Shown one piece after another: positions 1 through 10,410 of a DNA stretch of 64,000 nucleotides (positions within the stretch are counted from its first letter, which is position 1; every line of letters starts with the position of its first letter). This DNA is from Gnetum montanum (lineage: Eukaryota; Streptophyta; Gnetopsida; Gnetales; Gnetaceae): the NCBI GenBank assembly GCA_015680685.1, contig MNCI01009275.1:116838-180837 (forward strand). Direction: 5' to 3'. The notes below the pieces were generated by a model, which ran no database searches, was not told where the DNA came from, and worked only from the letters and a program-made list of their open reading frames with translations. Made by a program: the position numbers and the translations under genes.

Positions 1-244
1 GTACACAAACTTGTGTTCAGGTACAATATTTGCTCGAATAAAGGTTCGTTCACTTTGGAGCTCCTACTGCGGGCACATGGAAATTATTCTATCTTTGGAG
101 AAGTAAAACTGCCAAAGTTTTGCTAAGGGTCTAGATCTAGATGGATAAACAAGGGAGAGCCGCCTCTTATTTATAGACTTGGCGATGCATTGTGATATCG
201 CGTACGTGATATCACAGGGGATGACGCGATATCACATCCCATCA
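1..244 (-). repeat. Partial LTR of Gypsy-like family B, cut by window edge
   Basis: Read on the minus strand from 244 downward, this matches the first 240 or so bases of the LTR at 29908. It starts TGATGGGATG, has GATATC motifs at 194, 208 and 228 (spacing 14 and 20, as in the other copy), a TATA box (tataaata type, about 167-176) and the same transcribed leader. The rest runs off the window. Whether it is a 5' or a 3' LTR cannot be decided. Bases 245-487 next to it show nothing I recognise. Confidence 0.85.
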
Positions 245-487
245 AACATTAATATTATCGATACCCTATTTTTTTAGCCAAGAGGATGACTACTAGTTGT
301 AGATTGGTAATGCTAAATAATATTCTATATATAACACTCTAGGGAGAATATATTAATAACACCCAATAATATTCCATCCATAATGCCAACATATTTCATC
401 CAAATAAGTATGTTTGTGTCTTGGTATTGGAATACACAAAAAAGAAAATTCTAATGGGCAAGAGAACCATGCATGGAAAACAACAAT

Positions 488-2260
488 CTAGGAAAATCTA
501 GAATCAGGGACAAAAATTGTTATGGAATGATCCAATCTTCTAAGATGGTGAATTGGATAATTTCCAATACTATGGTGCTTAATCTTTGAAGTGATGTCTT
601 TACCAATAATTTTATATGTAGTTACAAGAAGCATGATGGGGCACCAATTCTTCATCAAATGAAGATCTCCTTCCTTTGGAAATAGCTTAATAAAATCACT
701 ACTGAAAATTTTCCTAAGGGATCCTCTACGAATAGCCTCCTTGTACATAACATAAAAGTTAAACTTAATATAAGGATAAAAATGCTTTAAAAACTCAACT
801 AGAAAGCCATCCATTCATAGAACTTTGTTAGTGGGCATAGGTATCATTGCATTCATGAGGTCTTTCAAAGAAAGAAGAGTCTAAGGCATAATATCAATAT
901 TGTGAATTAGAGTTTTTTGTAAAATGACATCCATTTTATGTAAGTTTACAATTTTAGAGGAAAAGAGGTGTTTATAAAAGTAGTAGAAATATTGATTAAT
1001 ATCATTATCCTAGTTAACAACTAAACCATCACTCAAAATAGAATCAATTTGCCTAGGAGAAGGTTTACCTTTAAGATAATGAAAAAAATCGATAATAGGC
1101 TTGTTTCCAATACAAAACTAGTTAACTTAAGCTTTCAATTATGCACTTTGGGTATCAAAAGTACCAAAAAAACTAGAATAGACCTTTCCTAAGCTAGCTT
1201 TTATTAGAGAGCAACATCACCAAAAGAATGGCCAAGTTGTTGATTGAAACATTGAATATTATGCTGAGCATGTAATCTTGATTGTATTCTTTTAATTTGA
1301 ATTTCCTTTATAATTACATGCAAAACTTGGTTATTCTTTTCATTGCCTCATTCCACCAAGTAATTTAGCCATTTTCATCTCTAAGCCTTGGGCTGAAATT
1401 CAAAGTTTATAGTATAAGATTGCAATAAGCATCACTGGATAAAAACGAAGTATTAAAAATAGAATTCTTATTCAAACTAGTTGTTTTACCTAATAAATTG
1501 TTATATGATAAACAATAGAAACATGATATGATAAAGTGTATTGAGAAAGAGCATCAACAGGATTCTTCTTATAAGGATCCAGATTGCAAATTGTTGTAGA
1601 TGATATGAAAACTCTAACTAGTCTAGAAATGATCCTATCATGACTAGCTCTATGGTTGCTCTAAGAAAACCATTGATTTGCAAGCATATTTTCTCTACTT
1701 GCAGTATAATCAAAAAGATTGAATCTCTAAATAGAAAGCCAAAGGGATTTATCATAAAAAATGACAAGGACATATTGACCTCCAACTTTATCACCCTATG
1801 TAGCAACAAAATTAATGTTTCTAGCCATGAGAAAGGAAATCTTAGAAAGAACCAAAAGAATATATTCCCACACTTCACATTTGAGTTTAGTGTCATTAGG
1901 AGCATAAATAGATAACAAATCAACCCATTGATCCTTTATAAAAAGGATGATCTAAAGAAGACTACTAGTAGGGTTTGCATTAGACTTAATAACCTAGCTA
2001 TTCAACTTGGGATAAAGTATAACCATACCTCCTCTTTTTTTAACATGATTTGAGTGGAATAAAATAAAATGAGGTGTTATTTGAGAACCAGCAACCTAAA
2101 GAATAAAAACTTAGAGCTTAATCTATTGTAGAAAAATAAAATCCAAATATTTCTCACTAATGGCCAAATGAAAATTGAAGAGGATTTGTAAACCCTCTAA
2201 CATTTCATGAGAAAATTTTAATCATAGAAAATGTGTAGAAGGGGTATGCTCAAAATTATG
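488..2260 (-). pseudogene. L1-type LINE ORF2 remnant (AP endonuclease plus start of reverse transcriptase)
   Basis: The minus strand carries pieces of a plant non-LTR retrotransposon polyprotein. Around 2260-1618 an apurinic-type endonuclease is readable: a block ending DFIFLQ, then LLSIYAPND, then SNHRASHDRIISRL in the usual order, with stops between. At 814-488 an open stretch of 108 residues starts DGFLVEFLK and contains FPKEGD, NWCPI and TYKIIGKDI. These are the N-terminal reverse transcriptase motifs before the catalytic region. The catalytic part of RT is missing, so the element is truncated between 488 and the LTR edge at 244. ORF1 lies upstream at 2780-3680. The frame is closed by many stops and the element is not functional. 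Confidence 0.82.
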
Positions 2261-2779
2261 ATTAAGAACATTATATTACTTGCTAATACCAATTGCTATA
2301 GGAGATATTGATTTTGAGCCAAATTTGGAGGGATTTACCTATTAGGATTTTCCAATCAATCCTTGGGGGCTCTAGATGTGAAGTTATTATTATTTGGTTA
2401 GAGTGTAATGTTGCTAAAACCTTTTTACACATTAGCATAAGAGGTTGCACCTACAAAATATTTACTTTTACCTTTTGTAATACTATTTGAAAACTTCATC
2501 ATTTACTTTCTATGTGAGATTGTTAAATATTTTCATTCACAAAATCCATGTTCATGTCTAAAGTATGATATTGAGAGGAGTCCTTAGTAGATACCTATGC
2601 TTGTTCATTGTTATTATCATGTTGACCTTGTTTTTGCTTCATATGCTCCATTCTTACATGGATTTTTGCATGCAGTTCTTATTTAAGTTGATTAGATTTT
2701 TGCTTTGCCAATAATTATAAACTTAATGATTTGGTTGATGACAGTAGTAGTAAGAATTCAACAAAATTAAACACTAGAT

Positions 2780-3680
2780 TTTTTTATAAAATTAGATGTT
2801 TTCCATTAATCATAATTTCAATGCAATCTAATAAGTCTTGCTGCAAATTCAATGTTATACAAACATGTCCTGAGAGAAGTGCTTGGATACCTTGCATAGC
2901 CACCACATAGATAGCCTTACCTAACTAAAAATTCTTTGCAATATCATGAATGAACAACATCAAACTAGAAGGTAGCCCTAGAATTCAACCTAAACAGGTA
3001 GGCTATGCTTACATGCTTCTTCAAAGTTAAAATCTTCAATCCAAAGAAGACAATGAGAATGTTGCTACCAACATTCCAAGTTCCTCCAAGCCCCTTTTTA
3101 AAAAACTTGTTGTAATTGTATATAAATATGAAAAGAAAATAGAAAAAACCCTCATTCAAGATTTTGAACATGCATGCAATTTAGTTTTTCTAGGAATCCA
3201 TTGCGTAGGGATCTTGTTATTAAGAATCACAAGAGTAGGAATGAACCAATAAAATAGTCTATAAGGAAGTCTTAGTAACATCCTTAATAACTAAATCATA
3301 AATCAAGCAAGAAATTGAAGATTTCTATTTCATAACACTAGTACTTCCAACAATAATTCCAATCAAAGCATTGATATTTTCTTGACTAAAGGTATCAAGA
3401 AAGTATGAAATAGATCATGTAAACTTGCAATACTAGAATTCCCCAAATCAGCATTTGCATCCTCCATTATTTCTATAAAACCTTCTTTTATCTTGCACAT
3501 CACCTCACACAAGCCCATAAGAAGAGGGGCTTCATAGGCAACCCTGCAAGCTTCGCATGTAAAGTTGTTCAACATACTTTTAATATTACAACACACTTTC
3601 AATAATTTTAGTAGCTTCACTTCATTTTTACAAATCTCACAAACTAATATAGATTTTGAGAAACTTCCTAAAATCATTAA
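2780..3680 (-). pseudogene. LINE ORF1 remnant (DUF4283-like gag) with upstream part
   Basis: On the minus strand, joining frames across stops gives a block with GTWNVGSNILIV, then a hydrophobic PVWVxF-like segment, then IAKNFxLGKAIYVV, then VCITLNL. This is the pattern of the DUF4283 domain that opens ORF1 of plant L1 elements, where it acts as the RNA-binding gag-like protein. An open piece of 104 residues (3677-3363) lies upstream, with several Cys pairs but no family I recognise. ORF2 follows at 2260-488, which fits ORF1-ORF2 order on the minus strand. Frames are broken by substitutions and indels. The upstream half recurs at 5735-6330. Confidence 0.68.
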
Positions 3681-3741
3681 ATGACATTAAAATACCACTT
3701 TGAACTATCTAGATTGAATGGAAAGCAAGTTATAAATATGT

Positions 3742-4315
3742 AAGAATAAAGAATCTATTTTTCATGGGTTTTGGATGACAAAAGGTCCATTATCCCATAA
3801 TAGTTATGGTTTTGGTTTTGACGATTTAACAACACTCTAGTTATGGAGCATTAATGCTTCGATGATAAAGGGAAGCACTAATTCTGCTTCTTTCAAGGCT
3901 ATTTAAGTCCCTGGTATAGCCTATAAATGTGATTTTTCTACCATCAAGGAAATCTAATCAAATGAAAATCAAATCCAATTTAGTTGTAGCAACAAGCATA
4001 GGTAATAAGATCTTTAACGAGGCTCACTTAGAGCACAATCAAACTATCTATAACCTACTTTCAAAGCTTTATAATATTCTTTATGCTTTTTGTTGTATCT
4101 TAATCTAATTTTGTGTATCCTAATGTAGCTTAGATTCTTCAAGCTAGTTTACATTAGGTTATACAAATCTTATAAAAAAGAGTTTTAGTTAGTTGTATTC
4201 ATTATAGTTTTTATAGATTTGAGTTTTGATATATTCAGATTCTATAGCACTGTTGAACTTTTAACATTCCACTCCAAAATTATTTCTATTACAATCTATA
4301 AAGTCTAACAAAATA
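3742..4315. other. Segment of about 570 bp present in only one duplicate
   Basis: Unit 1 is interrupted between ataaatat (about 3740) and aaaatatag (about 4312), where unit 2 reads straight through (ctataaatatagtttac near 6372). The flanking aaatat on both sides could be a target duplication of an insertion. A deletion in unit 2 is equally possible. I see no terminal inverted repeats or coding frame inside. Confidence 0.45.
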
Positions 4316-4871
4316 TAGTTTACATCAAGTTATTAACAAGGAATTTGCTTGTTATCTTAGATATATGCTATACAAAATGAATAATAATAACCAATAATTT
4401 ATGTCTTGTAATTATTATTGTAACTTAATTAGCAATTTTGTTAGTTTATTAATGGAAAGAGATGAAAGTTACTTAATGTCATTTCNATATTCCAAAAAAT
4501 CTAAATAAATATAATAATGTTTTAATTTGAATTTTACTATTTAGAATATACTTCCATCCAATAAAAAAATTTATCTATCCCAATGGCTTCCCATAAATGT
4601 TTAATTTCTCTTTTGCTGAAGTGAAAAAAAATTATTAACCATAAATTTTAGAAGCCAGAATAACACATCCTACTTAAAAAAGTATTGGTTGAAAGTGAGT
4701 ATTATTGCATCCAAATATTTAATTGATGATTTAAGGAAAGGTACACTATAGGTTTAATAACTTAAAGGTTATGCCTAAGGTGAATGATTTTTCAAAAATA
4801 TTTAGCTCATGTATATAAGGGTGTTTCACATATTTATTTTTAAATAATATAGAAGAATATAGGAAGAACAA

Positions 4872-5730
4872 CTAGATAAGGTATCTACCATAAAAGCACT
4901 GAAAGGCATCCCAGTGGAAATACAATACAATCTTTTCCCCAAAAGATAATCCAAATCCTAATTCCAATGCTATTAGTGATACATGCTCTTACAACCAATC
5001 CCACCAACCCTTTTTACTTTTGCTTTTATCTACTGTTGTTGGTGCTGCATTAGTCGACAATTTTGGGTCTTGGCATGGATGATTTTTGGAATATCCTCAT
5101 AAACATGGATCACTACAAATGAACTTTCATTAAATGTTGTGAACTATGTAGAAGCGGGAAGTTCACGACATAAAAGGTTGTTTGATACATTGAAAGCACC
5201 TAGAAAGTTGAGGGAGTTTAATTCCTACTGAATGATGCCAGATAATCTATTAGAATTCAGGTTGATCTGTTCCAAACTTGTTAAATTGGATAGGCTTTCG
5301 GGAATATGGCTAGTCAACATGTTGTGAGACAAGTTGCGTAGCCTTAATTTGCCTAGGCCTCCAACAGTGCTATTTGGAATTGAACCCATGAGATTGTTGC
5401 AACAAAGATCAAGTACATTGTTGTAAGATACCATTTGCTCGTTTAATACTTTGAGCCCTTTTTGGATGAAAATCATCTTCAAAGTAGTAGGAAGAGCCAT
5501 ATTATTTATGTTTATAAGTTTTAGCCCTTAGATGTAAATCATCTTCACAGGAAGAGCCATATTATTTATGTTGAACAATTCCAGCCCTCTTTGGATGAGA
5601 ATCATGTCCAAATACATGTTCACAGGCAATCTACTAAGGTAGAAGTGGGACATGAAATCCCAGTTCCTCACATGTTGAAATCCCTTGAGCAATTGCAACT
5701 GAGTTGGAATGCTATTAGTGAATATCTAAC
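4872..5730 (-). pseudogene. LRR receptor-like protein, truncated duplicate (copy A)
   Basis: This is the 3' end of an extracellular leucine-rich-repeat receptor-like protein on the minus strand, collinear with 6876-7735. An open stretch of 91 residues (5500-5225) reads through two LRRs, with VLDLCCNNLMGSIP and LRLRNLSHNMLTSHIPESL. Downstream frames are interrupted before a C-terminal membrane segment and short tail that end at a stop at 4872. It stops abruptly at the duplication junction near 5730, so it lacks all N-terminal repeats and any promoter. It lacks the 39-bp duplication seen in copy B. It is non-functional as it stands. Confidence 0.82.
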
Positions 5731-5734
5731 AAAA

Positions 5735-6330
5735 ATAGAAAAAACCCTCTAGGAAAGATTTTGAACATGCATGAAGTTTATTTTCCTAGAAGTCCATTGC
5801 ATAGAGATTTGGTTATTAAGAACCACTGGAGGAGGTATGTAGCCAATAACATAATTTATCAAGGAAGTCTTAGCAAAATCCTTAATTGAACCATAATTGT
5901 TGAGAGAAATCAAAAATTGCAATTTCTTGATACTAAGGCTTTCAGCATTTTCACCGATCAAAGCATGGTATGTTCCTTACTAGAAATATGAAGAACATGA
6001 GATTTATCTTGCAACTACATGTGTAGAATCCACCAAAATAGCATTTACATTCTTCATTATTTTCTATTTTCTTAAAACCTTCTTTTATCTAGCACATCAC
6101 CCGATACAAGCCCAAAAGAAGAGGGGCTTGGCAAGCAAGCCTGCAAGCAAGGAAATGTAATACTTAAAAAAGTCCTCATGGTACTTCACCTAATTTAGGT
6201 CCTCACCTAAATATTTCTTAACATACTTTCAATAATTCTAGTGGCTTCATTTCATTTTTATTGGATCTTTAATCTACTATAGCTTTTGAGAGACTTTGTA
6301 GATTCATTAAATGAAATTAAAATACCATTT
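5735..6330 (-). pseudogene. Second copy of the LINE ORF1 5' part
   Basis: This matches 3130-3680 in order: the atagaaaaaaccctc start, the ttttgaacatgcatg block, the region near 6070-6130 with cacatcacc and agaagaggggcttg, and the end near 6230-6330 with aaattaaaataccatt. It contains an open piece of 70 residues (5961-5749) that is only an ORF1 remnant. It exists because of the tandem duplication and is not an independent insertion. 6331-6875 is the AT-rich spacer shared with unit 1; I see no gene in it. Confidence 0.7.
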
Positions 6331-6875
6331 AAATAATGTGGATTGAATGGTTTGGGTTTGGTTTTATTAAGCAAGCTATAAATATAGTTTACATCAAGTT
6401 GTTAACAAGGAATTTGGCTGTTATTTTAATAGATACTAAATATTTTAAATTGTAGAGAAAAATGAATAATAATATCTACTAATATATATATTGTAATTAT
6501 TATTGCAACTTAATTAGCAATATCATGAGTTTATTAATGTAAAGAGATTAAGGTTACTTGATGTCATTTTATTTCTTTTCGTTTCCCCTTTTTGAGATAT
6601 AATCCAAAAAAGCTAAATAAACATAATAATGGTTTATTTTGAATTTTACTATTTACATCATATTCCCATCTAATATTAAAAAGTATTGGCTACCAGCTTG
6701 AAAGTGAAGTATTATTGCATCCAAATATTAAATGAAAAATCTACAAAAAAATACACTATAAAGGTTATGACTAAGGTGAATGATTTTCCAAAACTATTTA
6801 ACCCATATATACAAGGGTGTTGATATACTTATTTTTAAATAATACAGTAGAATAAGACCCATTTAGGAAGAACAA

Positions 6876-9262
6876 CTAGATAAGGTATCTACCATAGAAG
6901 CGCTGAAAAGCCTCCCAATGGAAATACAGTACAATTGTTCCCCCAAAAGCCTCCCAATGGAAATACAGTACAATTGTTCCCCCAAAAGATAATCCAATTT
7001 CTAATCCCAATGCTATCAGGGACACATGCTCGTACAACCAATCCCACCAACCGTTCTTACTTTTGCTTTTATCTGCTGTTGTTGGTGCTGCATCAGTTCG
7101 CAATTTTGGCTCTTGGCATTGATGATTTTTGGAATATTCGCATAGGCATGGATTCCCTGCAAATGAACTCTCATCGAATGTTGTGAACTGTGTAGAAGTG
7201 GCAACTCCACCACATAAAAGGTTGTTTGACACATTGAAAGCACCCAGAAAGTTGAGGGAGTTTAAATCCTGCAGAATGATGCCAGACAATTTATTAGAAT
7301 TCAGGTCGATCTGTTCCAAACTTGTTAAATTGGATAGGGTTGCAGGAATATGGCCTGTCAACATGTTGTGAGACAGGTTGAGAAGCCTTAATTTGCCTAA
7401 TCCTCCAATGCTTTCTGGAATGGAACCCGTGAGATTGTTGCCGGAGAGGTCAAGTACATTGTTGTAGGATACCATTTGCTCGGTCAATAGTTCCAGTCCT
7501 TTCTGGATAAAACTCATCTTCAGAGTCCTAGGAAGAGACATATTATTTATGATCACCACTTCCAGCCTTTGATTGAAAACCAGCTTCAGAAAGAGGCATA
7601 TTAGTTATGTTGAACGGTTCCAGACCTTTTTGGATGAAAATCTGGAAATACAGGTTCACAGGCAATCCAAGGTAGAGGTGGGATATGAAATCCCACTTCC
7701 ACACATGATGAAATCCCTTGAGCAATTGCAGCTTAGTTGGAATGCTACCATGAAATCGATTGTTGGATAAATCAAGAAACTGTAAGTTGGTTAAATTGAC
7801 TATCCATGAAGGAATGGCTCCTTCCAACTGATTGTGGCCCAAATTCAATGCTTTGAGCTCTCTCATTTCCTTCACAGATTCTGGCAGTGAGCCACTCAAA
7901 CTATTACGTCTGAAATCCAACACTGTAAGGCTCGTGCATTTGGCCAATGGCTCAGAGAGAGACCCAGAAAAACCATTTGAAAAGGCAGATAGCACTTTCA
8001 AGGATGATGGAAGTGCTGCTTGAATTTCTCGGCTGAAGTTGTTGGGTAATATAATAAAAACTAGAGATTTCATGTTGCCAATGCAATCTGGAATATGGCC
8101 TCTCAAGTTTGCGCTCACGTTCAATTATCATCATGCCTGTTAAATTGCACATCTCCTCTGACAACCTTCCAGAAAGATTGTTTCCTGATATCTCCAACTT
8201 ATGGAGGGAAGTTAAATTCCAAATAGACGTTAATCCCCCGCTTAAACCATTTCCCACAAGACCCAAAATCCTTAGCTGCTGCAGCTGATAAACACAATCC
8301 AGAATATGACCTTGTAATATGCCTGCCACGTACAGATGATTTAAAGATTTCAAAGAACAGAGCTCCTCCGGCAACGGCCCCCTGAGACCCTCCTTTTAGG
8401 GTTAGGTATCTCATGTTTTTGAGTTTGCCAAGCTCTGCGGGAATGTATCCTGTGAGCAGGCCTCCTTCTATATACATGAAGCCTAACCGTGACAAATTTC
8501 CGAGCTGCTGTGGTAAATTGCCTGACAAGGACTGTGACTGCACACGTAAGCCACCAAGCATATGTAGCATACCAAACTCTGAAGGAATGGAACCATTAAT
8601 TTTGTCGGATTTCAACGATAAAAACACGAGCTTGGTCAAGTTCCCCCACTGACATGGTATGCCACCTTCGAGACCACGTGCTTCCCCGAACTTGTTGCCC
8701 AATGATAACTCTGAAAGCGTTGAGCGAGCTGACAGGGACGCTGGTAAGATGTCTTCCATCGAATTGGACCATAAATCCAGCTTCTCAAGTGAAGAACAGT
8801 TGGATATACCCTCCAGTTCATTAAAACTGAAGTCCAGTTCTTGAAGATGTTTCAGCAGGCATATATGTTGAGGGAAGGAACCCGAACGATCATTTACGGA
8901 CAATCTCAATTTTTGAAGAAAAGAACTGTTGGATAAACATGAAGGGATCTGGCCCTGCATATTATTAAAACTCAAGTCCAGTTCTTGCAGATGTTTCAGC
9001 TGGCAAATATGTTGGGGGATGGAACCTGAAAGAGCATTTTTAAACAATGTCAATTGTTGAAGAGACCAGTTAGATAAACATGATGGGATCTGGCCCTGCA
9101 TATTATTAAAACTGAAGTCCAGTTCTTTGAGATGTTTCAGCTGGTAGATATGTTGAGGGATGGAACTGAAAAAGCAGACAATATCAAACTTCGAAGAAAA
9201 GAACAATTGGTTAATGCATTGGGGATGTCGCCATGGAAGTTGTTATACCTTAGATCCAAGGA
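6876..9262 (-). pseudogene. LRR receptor-like protein (RLP) pseudogene, longer copy B
   Basis: Minus-strand gene for a plant cell-surface LRR receptor-like protein without kinase, the class that senses ligands with co-receptor kinases. From 9262 to about 7000 there are roughly 20 plant-type LRRs with LxxLxxLDLSxNxxxGxIP, for example QLKHLQELDLSFNNMQG and LPQQLGNLSRLGF. A C-terminal cap with GNPCLC, a single membrane segment (VSLIALGLEIGLSFGG) and a short tail ending GRYLI follow. At least three frame changes break it, near 8385, 8120 and 7565. The N-terminus with signal peptide is absent because gypsy sequence begins at 9263. It could be a recent pseudogene, because the LRRs still read cleanly within each frame and CpG sites remain. 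Confidence 0.88.
6911..6988 (-). repeat. Exact 39-bp tandem duplication in the RLP membrane region
   Basis: The units 6911-6949 and 6950-6988 are identical. On the coding strand each encodes 13 residues (GGTIVLYFHWEAF), so the frame is kept and the end of the membrane segment is repeated. Copy A has one unit only, so the event came after the gene duplication. Confidence 0.95.
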
Positions 9263-9736
9263 ATACCCTACATGAAACTTAAGCAATACCCTACATTTAT
9301 ATGTTATACGGATATCCTAGTAGTTGACATGAAACCCACATATGGTGTGCTCTTATCTAGGACTTTGGGAGCTAAGTTTGGGGGCTTCTTTAGGTCTGAT
9401 TTCTCGGAATTATTGATCCCTATCAAAGGAAAATCTGAATATATGACTATACCACAAGAACCCTTCTACAAACAAGTAGTAACAACCTTGGATCAACAAA
9501 ATCAATCTTTGGAAGATCGAAATGCTAATCTTTATGTTGGGGTTATTGAGGTTGAGTGTAGTGAACATGTTGAAAATGACTATGTGAGTGGAACTACAAA
9601 AAATATTATCTCTTATGCAGATCCCATCCAATCCTATCAAAGTTCTAGAGAAGGTGAAGAAAACTATGGAGACACCTTGCCTTATCAACAACACGATGGA
9701 TTTTGTCTAAGTGGTCCACCACCTTTAGGGGAAGAC
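9263..9736 (+). pseudogene. Gypsy family-A fragment: end of protease and protease-RT linker
   Basis: One open frame reads DILVVDMKPTYGVLLSR and then LGAKFGGFF, the C-terminal half of a plant Gypsy aspartic protease. An acidic linker follows with EPFYKQVVTT, SSREGEENYGDTLPYQQHDG and PLGED. The same residues in the same order occur on the minus strand of element A2 (53109-52600), so this is the same family in the opposite orientation. It joins the LRR gene at about 9262 with a short repeat (aataccctacat occurs on both sides of the join). At 9737 homology to A2 coding sequence stops and LTR sequence begins, so RT and integrase are gone. The catalytic Asp region is not included. Confidence 0.8.
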
Positions 9737-10410
9737 GTACAAGTGAGATGCAGGCGGGTGGTCAACAGCGGTGGTGCTAGCACGGTCACAGGTGTAGTCG
9801 GCACAGGGCAACGATCAGGGCCTCCACGGTTTCCACCAGCGCGATACACCGATCTTCTCTCTCTACGTTGCAGAAAACGGCAGGAAACGTAGTGTAGTAG
9901 GAAACAGAAGACGCTTGTTGCAGTGGACAGCTAGTGCCCATTGAGAGCACGTGGCTAATAAAACTGTGGCCTGCATTCAGGCTGTTGCAAGCGGATGGGG
10001 TGGCAGACAATGGAGGTCTCTCCTCTCCCAATCAGCAGGAGTAGGAGATCCTAAGTAGAACCCACATCAGGAACCAGAAACCACATTAGGAACCAGAGCA
10101 CGAGATAAACTTTAATTTAATTTGAATTTTGTTTTGTATTGATTATTGTACTCAAAAATTGCACAAATATTTACTTTTGATTTTTAATTATTTTACTATA
10201 TTTTTCAAGATATAATAGAACTTTCCTAAAATCAAATTTAAGTTTTTAATATTTCGCTTAAGCTTCATTATTATTATTATTATTGTCACATGGCCCTTTC
10301 CAGCTGAGACTATTCCTGGGTTTCTGTACCCATATAGGAGGCGCCCTAGGCTGTAGTCTCCTAAAACAAGTTTTCCAGGTGTTCGTGTGTCCAAAATTTA
10401 CGCATCAACA
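9737..10410 (+). repeat. Family-A LTR, plus orientation, with intact CpG sites
   Basis: The right part (10284-10410) aligns with the reverse complement of the A1 LTR at 17479-17600: gtcacatggccct, gagactatt, acccatat, tagtctcct, aaacaagttttcc, then the terminal ccaaaatttacgcatcaaca. It ends with the family's CATCAACA at 10410. The left part (9737-10080) is GC-rich with many CpGs, unlike the CpG-poor surroundings. The start TGTTGATG is not present, so the LTR is probably 5'-truncated. It abuts Copia integrase sequence, which suggests this element had inserted into the Copia element and its left side was then lost. Confidence 0.72.

Larger units (their letters stand above)
3125..7735. repeat. 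Tandem duplication: LINE 5' part, spacer and LRR gene 3' end
   Basis: Two direct units are visible: about 3125-5730 and 5735-7735. Both begin in the LINE ORF1 sequence (shared atagaaaaaaccctc, then ttttgaacatgcatg), pass through the same AT-rich spacer (shared tagtttacatcaagtt, and later tgtaattattattg) and end inside the LRR gene at the same position (tggaatgcta). The junction is near 5730-5735. Unit 1 is about 2.6 kb and unit 2 about 2.0 kb. Most of the difference is a segment at about 3742-4315 found only in unit 1. The LINE insertion therefore predates the duplication. Confidence 0.8.

Noticed and set aside
8413-8844. Plus-strand open frames across the LRR gene
   Set aside because: They are antisense shadows of the LRR codons.
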